Shown here: piece after piece, positions 32,994-40,364 of the stretch
Numbering within the stretch: the stretch's first letter is position 1
How the letters are laid out: each line of letters opens with the position of its first letter
NCBI GenBank assembly: GCA_035638075.1
Contig: DASRAU010000039.1
Location: 1-64,000, forward strand
Length of the DNA: 64,000 nucleotides
Direction: 5' to 3'
Origin: DASRAU01 sp035638075
Lineage (GTDB): Bacteria > Acidobacteriota > Polarisedimenticolia > Gp22-AA2
Made by a program: the position numbers and the translations under genes
Notes under the pieces: generated by a model
Seen by the model: only the letters and a program-made list of their open reading frames with translations
Databases searched by the model: none
What the model was told of the DNA's origin: nothing

Positions 32994-34565
32994 GTGCTGA
33001 CGACCGCGGGGCACGTCACCCAGATCGTCCTGCTGGCGCTGTTCCTGCTTCTCATCGGGCGGCCCCGCCGTCGCGCCGATCGGGACGTCGTCGACGCCGC
33101 GGGACGGGGGCGCCCGTTCGCCGTGGCGCTCGCCCTCCTGGCCGCGGTGGCGCTCCTCGGCCACCTCGAGTACTTCACGAAGAAGCACCTCAACACCCAT
33201 GAGTTCCTGCACTACTTCCTGAATACCAGGTACTTCGCCGAGACCGGGTACTCCGGCCTGTACGAGGCGATCGTGGTCGCCGACTGGGAGGACGATCGCC
33301 CGTCGTACGACCCGTCGAGCGGCGTCCGGTCGCTCACGACCTACCAGCTCGAGACGCGCGCCTCGATCCTCGAGCGCGCGGAGGAGATCAAGGCCCGCTT
33401 TCCCCCCGGCCGCTGGCGCGCCTTCAAGCACGACGTCGCCTGGTTCCGGGCGGAGGACGGCGTCCTGTGGCGCATGGGCGAATCGCTGCGGGACCACGGG
33501 TACAACGGCTCGCCGCTGGTGACCGCCGTGCTCGGCGGGATCGCGAGCCAGCCCTTTCTCCCCACGGGCGGCTTCATCCCGATGGCCTGCTGGTTCGACA
33601 TCGCTCTCGTCCTCGCCGCCGGGATCCTGCTGGCGCGCCGGGTCGACGGCGCCACCGGGGCGCTCTTCGTCTTCCTGTGGGCCGTCAATCCGTTCAACGA
33701 TCATGCCTACACCGGCGGCGCGTACCTGCGATCGCTGCACCTCCTGGCGCTGCTCGCCGCCGTGATCCTGTTCACGCATCGCCGCTATGTCCTGAGCGGG
33801 GCGCTGTTCTCGGTGTCGGCTTTGCTGCGCGTTTTCCCGGGTTTTCTGCTCGCGGGACTCCTGGTGCACGACCTCCTGCGCCGAGAGCGGCGCGACCTGC
33901 TGCGGCGGCACGCGCCGCTCTACGCTTCGGCGGCGGCCACTTCACTCGTGCTCTTCGCGATGACCTCCTTCCTGTCCACGCCGGAGCATCGCAACCCGTG
34001 GTTGGGCTTCGCGGAGAAGATGTCGCTCCACAGCCAGCGGCTGTCGCCGAATCTCCTGGGGTTGCCGTATCTCTTCTTCTACGACAGCGAGCACAACGTC
34101 CCGGCGATCGTCCATGCCCGCGAGCAGGGGCAGATGCTCAACTGGGGCGTGGAGGCCGGAAAGACCTTCGCGGCACGCCGTTCCTTCTATCTCGCGGCCG
34201 CGGCGGCCTTCGGCGCGGCGTGTCTCCTGGTACTCCGGCGGGGTTCGCCCCAAGACGGCCTGTTCGCGGGATTCGTGGCCATCTTCGCGCTCCTGCACCT
34301 GGCGCACTACGACTACGCGATGCTCTCCCTCGTGCCGTTTCTCGCGCCCTGGCGCCGCCGGCCGATCGTCGCGGTGTCGCTTCTCTGGGTCGCCGCGGCG
34401 GCGGCGTGCCTCTTCCCGCGCCTGGCGTCGGTCCTCGACTATCGCTTCTTCGTCCTCAGCGCGATCCTCGCCCTGTTCTTCGCGCTGGTGCTGGCGCTGC
34501 GGGCGAACGAGGAGTGGCGCCCGGCGCCGGCCGTCGTCCCTCCGGAGCGCAAGCGCCGCCGCTGA
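32994..34565 (+). CDS. Polytopic membrane protein, probable GT-C fold glycosyltransferase
   Basis: A 523-residue protein with about ten hydrophobic segments. A loop after the first helices contains HLNTHEFLHYFLNTRYFAET, acidic and His-rich as in GT-C enzymes that use a polyprenyl-phosphate sugar. FVFLWAVNPFNDHAYTGGAY and LSGALFSVSALLRVFPGFLL resemble the middle of GT87/DUF2029-type proteins. The C-terminus is Arg-rich and cytoplasmic. Start GTG 32994 lies 18 bases after the M28 stop; no strong ribosome site. The gene has a functional cousin at 35318-36802, which fits the DUF2029 profile better. Exact reaction unknown. Confidence 0.78.
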   Translation: MLTTAGHVTQIVLLALFLLLIGRPRRRADRDVVDAAGRGRPFAVALALLAAVALLGHLEYFTKKHLNTHEFLHYFLNTRYFAETGYSGLYEAIVVADWEDDRPSYDPSSGVRSLTTYQLETRASILERAEEIKARFPPGRWRAFKHDVAWFRAEDGVLWRMGESLRDHGYNGSPLVTAVLGGIASQPFLPTGGFIPMACWFDIALVLAAGILLARRVDGATGALFVFLWAVNPFNDHAYTGGAYLRSLHLLALLAAVILFTHRRYVLSGALFSVSALLRVFPGFLLAGLLVHDLLRRERRDLLRRHAPLYASAAATSLVLFAMTSFLSTPEHRNPWLGFAEKMSLHSQRLSPNLLGLPYLFFYDSEHNVPAIVHAREQGQMLNWGVEAGKTFAARRSFYLAAAAAFGAACLLVLRRGSPQDGLFAGFVAIFALLHLAHYDYAMLSLVPFLAPWRRRPIVAVSLLWVAAAAACLFPRLASVLDYRFFVLSAILALFFALVLALRANEEWRPAPAVVPPERKRRR

Positions 34566-34568
34566 TTC

Positions 34569-35318
34569 TCAGCCGGACCCTGGGAACCTAGACGCGAGGT
34601 CGGGCGATGCGGTCGAAGACGCGGCCGCAGCGGCGGCGGCGCGATCGAGCCAGGCCGCCTTGCGGGCGATGGCGATGCCGGCGGCCAGATCGTAGACGAG
34701 GTGCACCGCCATCGCCGGCACGAGCGACCCGGTGACGGCGACGAGGGCGTGCATCACGAGGGCGAAGCCGAGGATGACGGTCGCGCTCTTCCAGCCCTGC
34801 AGCGAGTGCGCGATGGCGAAGGCGGCGGAGCACACCAGCACAGCGACGATCGCCTGTCCCGACCACCAGGTCAAAATGGCGACGCCGACGCCACGATAGG
34901 CGATCTCCTCGGCCACGGCGGCCGCCAGCGCCGCCAGGACGAACCCGCAATACTCGAGGGGACTGCGCGGAGCGATGCGGTAGACGACGAGCTTCTTGCT
35001 TTCCTCTTCGGTGCGCCAGGCCCTCGCCAGCGCGCGCAGCCCGAAGCAGATGGCCAGGGCGACCGCCGCCGCCGCGAACGCGCGCGGCCCGGCCGGGGCG
35101 AAGAACCGGAACCCGAAGCTGCGCCCCGCCAGCCAGGCGAGCAGGAGCAGCAGGGCCTGCGTGAAGAGGGTGTTGGCCCAGATCGCCAGGCGCTCGCTTC
35201 GGGCTCCCGGGCCAGGGCGTTCGAGCGCCGGCCGCATCCGCCGGCGGCTGCGCACCGCTCCCCAGGGAAGCAATCCCAGCAGGAAGGCCAGGAAGACGAG
35301 CGACGGCCCGCCCGGCAT
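34569..35318 (-). CDS. CPBP family intramembrane metalloprotease
   Basis: A 249-residue membrane protein with the CPBP (ABI/CAAX protease) motifs: AEEIAYRGVGVAIL near 140-152 with the catalytic Glu pair and Arg, SAAFAIAHSLQGW near 167-179 with the first His, and VPAMAVHLVYDLAAG near 207-221 with the second. About seven hydrophobic segments. It lacks a signal peptide. The start ATG at 35318 shares one base with the stop of the upstream GT87 gene (TGATG), so the two are translationally coupled. Substrates of bacterial members are mostly unknown. Confidence 0.92.
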   Translation of the reverse strand: MPGGPSLVFLAFLLGLLPWGAVRSRRRMRPALERPGPGARSERLAIWANTLFTQALLLLLAWLAGRSFGFRFFAPAGPRAFAAAAVALAICFGLRALARAWRTEEESKKLVVYRIAPRSPLEYCGFVLAALAAAVAEEIAYRGVGVAILTWWSGQAIVAVLVCSAAFAIAHSLQGWKSATVILGFALVMHALVAVTGSLVPAMAVHLVYDLAAGIAIARKAAWLDRAAAAAAASSTASPDLASRFPGSG

Positions 35319-36802
35319 CAGGCCGCGACCGCCTCGGGCAGAGGCTCAGGCGCGCGACGCGGCCGGAGCGGGACGATCGCCAGGAGGATCGTCAACGCCT
35401 GCGGGATGGCGATGAGCAGCGCCAGCGCTCGCGGATCGATCGGCCAGTCGATCGCCCAGCCGATGTTGAGGCCCGCCCAGGCGAGCAGCGCCGCCGCCAG
35501 TCTCCGGCCTGTCATCTCTTCGCGCGCGGCGACGAGGGTGAGGAGCCACAGCGCCGGAAAGGGCGCGTACGCCTGGGGCAGGAAGGGACTGCGCAGCGTG
35601 GCCAGGATCAGGATCGAAAGCCACACGAGCGGCTTCTCCGCGGGCGAGAGCGTGCGCCGTGCCACGAGAACGATCACGACGAGGGCGACGATCATGTACA
35701 GGGTCCCCACCGTCCTCATGGCGGCGAACGACGCGGGGAACCCGAACAGGCCGAGCTTGGACACCAGCCCCGGGATGGAAAAGTTGATCGCCACCGCCGC
35801 CGGGTTGCGGAACGCCGGAAAGGACTCCCCGCTCATCAGCCGCGGCAGGTGTTCGAGGAAGGCGTCGTAGGGCCCGCGACCGAACGCCAGGAACGCCGCG
35901 ACGACGAAGGCAACACCGAACGCCGCCGTCACCAGCACGTCGCGCCATCGCCGCTGCGCCAGGAGGAAGACACCCAGCAGTCCCGGGTACAGCTTGCTCG
36001 CGGTGGCGAACGCCAGGAGCGCTCCGCCGGCCGCGGTCTTCCGGCCTTCGAGCAGGACCATCGCCAGCATCGAGCCGGCGAGGATCATGCCCTGCACGTT
36101 CCCCTTCTGCAGGAAGCTCTGGGTCGGCAGCGCCAGGACGACGAGCGGAGCGAGGAGGATCGCGCGCGTCGCCTGGGGCGCGGGGAGCGCGCGGGCCACG
36201 ACAACCAGCGCCGCGACGATCACGGTGATGTCGAGCGCGAACCAGAGCAGGCGCAGCCGGTCGAACTCGGGCTCGGGAGGGAGGTCCTCGCCCGACGACC
36301 AGGACAGGGCCCGCGGCAGGAGCAGGAACGGCGGCGGGTACTCGTAGACGTCCACCTTGAACGGTCCGAGCATCCGCGGCCGGCGCGGCGCCGACGGCGG
36401 ATCGCTCGGAAGCGAATAGAGCGAGTCGTCGTAGACGTTCGCCCCGGTTCCGGCGACGCGCGCCGCGACCGCGTAGGCGGTCAGGCAGGAGTGCCGCACC
36501 TCCCAGTCGCTGTTCGGCACGGCCGAAAAGCCCGTGCGCGTCGGATCGACGGCGAAGACCGCGAGCCGCGCCAGGACAACGATCGCGAGCACCGCGGCCG
36601 CGCCGCCCGCGAGTCGCAGCGCCCCGGGAGCGGCGGCGGGATCGAGCGCGATCGGCGGCCGCCGCTCGCAGAGAATCGCCACCAGGGCCGCGAAGACGAC
36701 GGCGGCGACCCAGGCCGCGGTGGCCGGCGCGAAGGCCCGCACCGCGACGAAGGTGGCGATCCCCGTCGTGAGCCCGAGCGACGCGGCGATGCCGCGCCGC
36801 AT
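35318..36802 (-). CDS. GT87 (DUF2029) family membrane glycosyltransferase
   Basis: A 494-residue polytopic protein, with the start placed at ATG 36802, one base into the DUF3761 stop (TGATG). The open frame upstream of that is shadow. DUF2029 signatures: NSDWEVRHSCLTAYAVAARV near 92-111, FKVDVYEYPPPFLLLPRAL near 144-162, LQKGNVQGMILAGSMLAMVL near 240, and AFATASKLYPGLLGVFLLAQ near 272. Such enzymes use polyprenyl-phosphate-linked mannose or arabinose on the outer face of the inner membrane. It lies in a tight minus-strand operon between DUF3761 and the CPBP protease. Confidence 0.88.
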   Translation of the reverse strand: MRRGIAASLGLTTGIATFVAVRAFAPATAAWVAAVVFAALVAILCERRPPIALDPAAAPGALRLAGGAAAVLAIVVLARLAVFAVDPTRTGFSAVPNSDWEVRHSCLTAYAVAARVAGTGANVYDDSLYSLPSDPPSAPRRPRMLGPFKVDVYEYPPPFLLLPRALSWSSGEDLPPEPEFDRLRLLWFALDITVIVAALVVVARALPAPQATRAILLAPLVVLALPTQSFLQKGNVQGMILAGSMLAMVLLEGRKTAAGGALLAFATASKLYPGLLGVFLLAQRRWRDVLVTAAFGVAFVVAAFLAFGRGPYDAFLEHLPRLMSGESFPAFRNPAAVAINFSIPGLVSKLGLFGFPASFAAMRTVGTLYMIVALVVIVLVARRTLSPAEKPLVWLSILILATLRSPFLPQAYAPFPALWLLTLVAAREEMTGRRLAAALLAWAGLNIGWAIDWPIDPRALALLIAIPQALTILLAIVPLRPRRAPEPLPEAVAA

Positions 36803-37179
36803 CAGTGACCCTTGAGCCAGAAGGCCACGCCGCCGTGCCCGGAGCAGGCCCCCTGCGACTCGGCGCTCTTGCTGTAGCTGCCGTCCTTGCAGCGGGCGGT
36901 GGCCCCTTTCGGCGGCTTGCCGAACCAGGTCTTCACGCCGTCGTGCCCGGAGCAGGCTCCCTTCTTGTTCTCCGCCGTGGACCAGGTCCCGTCCTTGCAG
37001 AGGCCGGTCGCCTCGGAAGGCATCGGGCCGGCCTCGGTCGCCTTGGCGGACGCCGCCGGCTTGGCCGCATCTGCCGCGAGCGCCAGGGTCGGCCCCGCCT
37101 CGCGGAGCACGGCGGCCGCGCCGAGCACGCCGGCCAGGCCGAGACAGAGCAGGAACGCTGAACGGCATGTTCGTGTCAT
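36802..37179 (-). CDS. Secreted tandem DUF3761 protein
   Basis: A 125-residue exported protein. ATG 37179 is chosen for its signal peptide (SAFLLCLGLAGVLGAAAVL) and the GGAGG eight bases upstream; the frame upstream is unsupported. After an Ala/Lys-rich linker, two copies of a DUF3761 unit follow: LCKDGTWSTAENKKGACSGH near 60-79 plus DGVKTWFG, then RCKDGSYSKSAESQGACSGH near 94-113 plus GGVAFWLKGH. Each has two conserved cysteines likely paired in a disulphide. Function unknown. It heads the operon with the GT87 and CPBP genes. Confidence 0.85.
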   Translation of the reverse strand: MTRTCRSAFLLCLGLAGVLGAAAVLREAGPTLALAADAAKPAASAKATEAGPMPSEATGLCKDGTWSTAENKKGACSGHDGVKTWFGKPPKGATARCKDGSYSKSAESQGACSGHGGVAFWLKGH

Positions 37180-37433
37180 CGCAGGTCCTCCCGAATGCCC
37201 ACCCGACGGACCCGCGCATGATACGCCGCCAGGGCGTCCCCCGCCCCGGGCGGTCCCCCGGTCCATCGCACCCCGATTCGTCCGCGCGAAGCGACACTTG
37301 TAGACTGCCATGCGGCGCCGCCTCGAGCGGAACCAGCGCGAAGACCCGTCAATCGTCGTGGCACGCATTCTGCTGGGCGCGCCTTTCAAAACGCGACAAT
37401 TCCTGCATGCGGGACAGTCCCGCGGGAGGCTTC

Positions 37434-38555
37434 ATGTCATTCCTCGGTGACAGGACGTCGGTGGGTTGGATGGCAGCGCGCGGTTCCGTCCGGGCGCTGG
37501 TGGCCGTGGTGATGGTTTCGGCCCTGGCGGGGCTGGCGGGCTGCTCCAGCAACGCGCCCGGCTCGGCGCGCACGACCGAGGAGCTCCTCGGCCAGCTGCA
37601 CGACGATCGCGAAGCGATCGATCACGCCTCGGACCAGATGATGCAGCGGATCGAGATCTTCAACTCGACCCGCAAGCCCGGCGAGGCGACCCTGCAGTTC
37701 GCCGAGCTCTTCGCCCAGGACCTGAACCCGGAGCAGAAGGACATCCTCAACAAGATGGTCGAGCAGGAGAAGGACGTCTCCTACAAGTCCCTCCTGACGA
37801 AGATCATCGACGACCGGAACACCATCCGCGACCTGCAGGACAAGATGGCGCACGCGGAGCAGTCGCTGCCGGACCAGTTCGTCATCGCGAAGCGAGGCGA
37901 CAAGCACCGGACGCTGGCGCTCCGTTACCTGACGCAGGAGGCGAAGCTCGACGAAGCCAAGGCGCGCGAGGTGATGCGGCAGTCGGACCAGACCGACGAG
38001 CTGGTGCCGGGGAACAAGGTGTGGTTCTTCTACAACCCGAAGGACGACAGCTTCCGCACCTACGTCACCCGCGGCGAGGCGCTGCAGACCCCCGTCATGG
38101 TGCGCCGCGCCCAGAAGAAGGAGCTCCTCGCCGAGCGTGACGGCGCCCGCACCGAGCGGGACGCCGCGCAGCAGCAGGCCGCCCGGAAGGAGCAGGAGCG
38201 CGCCGCGATCGAGGCCGAGATGCACACCCGCGAGAACTCCGTCTACTACCACGCCGCCAGCAACACCAGCCTGAAGGAGAGCGGCGTCCTGAGCCCCATC
38301 ACGAGCAAGATCCAGGACGTCAAGACCATCGGCTACGACCAGTCGGTCGACCTGCGCAGCACGACCACGATCGATCTGGTGCCGGAGCGCTACGGCCTGC
38401 AGCAGATCCGCTCGATCCGGGTGCTGCCGAACATCTACCAGGAAGGGCGCGACTACAGGGTGGAGACGACCGACGACTACAAGAGCGCCCGCGTCGTGCT
38501 GCTCGATCCGGAGGTCTTCAAGGGGAAGGAGCTCCTGCTCGCCGTCAGCCGCTGA
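37434..38555 (+). CDS. Lipoprotein with LysM-like segment and coiled coil
   Basis: A 373-residue lipoprotein read from ATG 37434, with GGGAGG six bases upstream. The lipobox LAGLAGC ends near residue 37. Residues 45-150 are strongly helical. Residues about 155-200 (GDKHRTLALRYLTQEAKLDE then LVPGNKVWFFYN) have the spacing of a LysM fold. A heptad-like coiled coil spans about 222-262 (KKELLAERDGARTERDAAQQ then QAARKEQERAAIEAEMHTRE). The last 100 residues look beta-rich with no known domain. A periplasmic cell-wall-associated structural role is plausible. No similar gene elsewhere in the window. Confidence 0.85.
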   Translation: MSFLGDRTSVGWMAARGSVRALVAVVMVSALAGLAGCSSNAPGSARTTEELLGQLHDDREAIDHASDQMMQRIEIFNSTRKPGEATLQFAELFAQDLNPEQKDILNKMVEQEKDVSYKSLLTKIIDDRNTIRDLQDKMAHAEQSLPDQFVIAKRGDKHRTLALRYLTQEAKLDEAKAREVMRQSDQTDELVPGNKVWFFYNPKDDSFRTYVTRGEALQTPVMVRRAQKKELLAERDGARTERDAAQQQAARKEQERAAIEAEMHTRENSVYYHAASNTSLKESGVLSPITSKIQDVKTIGYDQSVDLRSTTTIDLVPERYGLQQIRSIRVLPNIYQEGRDYRVETTDDYKSARVVLLDPEVFKGKELLLAVSR

Positions 38556-38568
38556 GGCGGGACGGCGC

Positions 38569-38597
38569 GGACCCCGGCGGCGCCGCCGCCGGGGTCC
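38569..38597. terminator. 13-bp perfect GC hairpin between convergent genes
   Basis: GGACCCCGGCGGC and its exact complement surround a 3-base loop. It lies 13 bases after the lipoprotein stop and 7 bases from the stop of the converging SRPBCC gene. There is no T-run on either side, so a bidirectional hairpin terminator is likely but not certain. Confidence 0.5.
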
Positions 38598-38603
38598 CGT
38601 GCG

Positions 38604-39050
38604 TCAGTCGGCGGGTGGATAGGCCTTGTCGAGCAGGTCCAGGACGATCGGCCAGGCCTGCTCGTGCCGGCGCATCAGCTCGTCGTCCGGGAAACCGGCG
38701 TGCGTCAGCCGCAGCCGCGTGCCCCGCCCGTTGGGGACGAGGTTGACGGTGATCACCGTCTCCGCGCCGCGCGTGCCGCCCGCGGTGATCCAGGTCAGCT
38801 CCACCAGCCGGTCCGGATCCAGCTTGAGGAAGCGCCCGTAGTGCGGGTGGCGCTCCCCCTGCATCATCGTTTCGAAGAAGAACGGCTCGTCCACCATCGG
38901 CCGCATCATCACGGTCCCGGGCGCCGCGAACCAGCGTTCGAACTGCTCGGTCCAGGCGCGGAACAGCTCGTGGGGCGCCGCCGCCATCGCACGCTCGACC
39001 GTCAGCCGGTGCGGCCGCTCGGTCAGATCGGGAATCGTCATCGCCTGCAT
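38604..39050 (-). CDS. SRPBCC (AHSA1-like) domain protein
   Basis: A 148-residue soluble protein. ATG 39050 is preferred because GGAGG lies seven bases upstream; ATG 39056 is too close to that site. The fold signature is typical of the AHSA1 branch: LTVERAMAAAPHELFRAWTE then FERWFAAPGTVMMRPMVDE, GRFLKLDPDRLVELTWITAG and VITVNLVPNGRGTRLRLTHAGFP. Members bind small hydrophobic ligands or stimulate Hsp90 in eukaryotes; bacterial ones are mostly uncharacterised. It converges on the lipoprotein gene across a strong hairpin. Confidence 0.9.
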   Translation of the reverse strand: MQAMTIPDLTERPHRLTVERAMAAAPHELFRAWTEQFERWFAAPGTVMMRPMVDEPFFFETMMQGERHPHYGRFLKLDPDRLVELTWITAGGTRGAETVITVNLVPNGRGTRLRLTHAGFPDDELMRRHEQAWPIVLDLLDKAYPPAD

Positions 39051-39238
39051 CCTCATGCCTCCGGGAGAGGGCGGTTCACATCGACGAGGATGATACCCCG
39101 CCGCGGATCGCGCCAATCAGGGTTGTCCCGACAGGATCGCGACGAGTTTTTCCGGCTCGTCCAACCGCAGGGTCCGGGTTAGTCTTGTCCCCGACCCACC
39201 ATCGCATCGTCGCGACGGAGAGGCGCGGGAGATGGGAC

Positions 39239-39886
39239 ATGAAGATCGGCGTGCTCGGATCCGGAGAGGTCGCGAAGACCCTCGGGGCGGGGTTTCTCAA
39301 GAAGGGTCACGAGGTGATGATGGGCACGCGCGAGCCGGCGAAGCTGCGCGACTGGCAGGCGGGCCACCCGGCGGCGAAAACCGGCGGCTTCGACGAGGCG
39401 GCCCGCTTCGGCGAGGTCGTCGTACTCGCGGTGAAGGGAACCGCCGCCTCGAAGGCGCTGCGCGCCGCGGGGCCGGAGAATCTCCCGGGCAAGGTGGTCG
39501 TGGACGTCACCAATCCGATCCGCGATGACCGCCCGCCGACGAACGGCGTGCTCCCCTTCTTCACCACGCTCGACGAATCCCTCATGGAGCGGCTGCAGAA
39601 GGAGATCCCCGAGGCGCGCTTCGTCAAGGCCTTCAACTCGGTCGGCAGCGCCCTCATGGTGGACCCGAAGCTCAAGGGTGGCGCGCCGAGCATGTTCATC
39701 TGCGGCAACGACGACGGCGCCAAGACCACCGTCACGCGTCTCGTGCAGCAGTTCGGCTGGGAGACCGTGGACATGGGGAAGGCCGAGGCCGCGCGCGCCA
39801 TCGAGCCGCTCTGCATGCTCTGGTGCATCCCGGGCTTCCTGCGCAACGACTGGACGCACGCCTTCAAGCTGCTGCGGACCGAGTGA
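39239..39886 (+). CDS. NADPH-dependent F420 reductase-like oxidoreductase
   Basis: A 215-residue protein starting at ATG 39239 (MKIGVLGSGEVAKTLGAGFL), whose Rossmann loop GSGEVAKTLG and following TREP, with Arg at the phosphate-binding position, suggest NADPH. VVLAVKGTAASKALRAAGPE, VVDVTNPI and KAFNSVGSALM follow the pattern of the F420-dependent NADP reductase and STEAP-like family. Whether F420 is used is unknown; many bacterial members act on other substrates. The gene ends one base before the stop of the convergent PH-like gene. Confidence 0.88.
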   Translation: MKIGVLGSGEVAKTLGAGFLKKGHEVMMGTREPAKLRDWQAGHPAAKTGGFDEAARFGEVVVLAVKGTAASKALRAAGPENLPGKVVVDVTNPIRDDRPPTNGVLPFFTTLDESLMERLQKEIPEARFVKAFNSVGSALMVDPKLKGGAPSMFICGNDDGAKTTVTRLVQQFGWETVDMGKAEAARAIEPLCMLWCIPGFLRNDWTHAFKLLRTE

Positions 39887-40330
39887 TCAGAGTCCCTTGA
39901 TCTCGACCGCGGGCTGGACCTGCTTCAGCTCCGCCAGGAACTGGTGGAACTGATCGAACGGGCCGGCCAGGGTGACCGATCCCGCCTGGTGGCGGATGAC
40001 GATGCGCTGCCAGCGTCCGGGGAGGGCCCGCACCGAGAGAATCTCCCGGGCGTGCAGGCGGACGCGCTGCACCCAGGAGATGAACTCCACGTCGTCGTTC
40101 TCGTGCACCTCGATCTCCCGCACCGCCGTGCAGAGCCGGTAGCCGTTGACCACCAGGGCGAAGAGCCAGACCGCCGCGAAGACGGTCTCGAAGGCGGAGC
40201 CCTGATCGCCCGGCTGGCGCGCGGCCAGCACCCAGACGCCGAGACCGGCCAGCAGGATGAGGATCAGCGCCGAGAACGGCGCCGTCCAGGACATCGCGAG
40301 CCGATACCGGGCGATGGTCACGTGGCGCAT
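39887..40330 (-). CDS. Small membrane protein with PH-like domain
   Basis: A 147-residue protein with two hydrophobic segments near 15-36 (APFSALILILLAGLGVWVLA) and 46-63 (FETVFAAVWLFALVVNGYRL). A small beta domain of the bacterial PH type follows (VEFISWVQRVRLHAREILSV then RIVIRHQAGSVTLAG). Members of this group are usually uncharacterised membrane-associated proteins. TACAAT lies directly before the ATG. Its stop is directly adjacent to the stop of the converging oxidoreductase gene. Confidence 0.72.
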   Translation of the reverse strand: MRHVTIARYRLAMSWTAPFSALILILLAGLGVWVLAARQPGDQGSAFETVFAAVWLFALVVNGYRLCTAVREIEVHENDDVEFISWVQRVRLHAREILSVRALPGRWQRIVIRHQAGSVTLAGPFDQFHQFLAELKQVQPAVEIKGL

Positions 40331-40364
40331 TGTAGCGGGACTGTCGCCGGCCCCGCGCGGGCCG

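Noticed and set aside
31233..33911. 892-residue minus-strand ORF opposite the M28 and GT-C genes
   Set aside because: Spans two real genes and their junction, so it cannot be a single functional gene.
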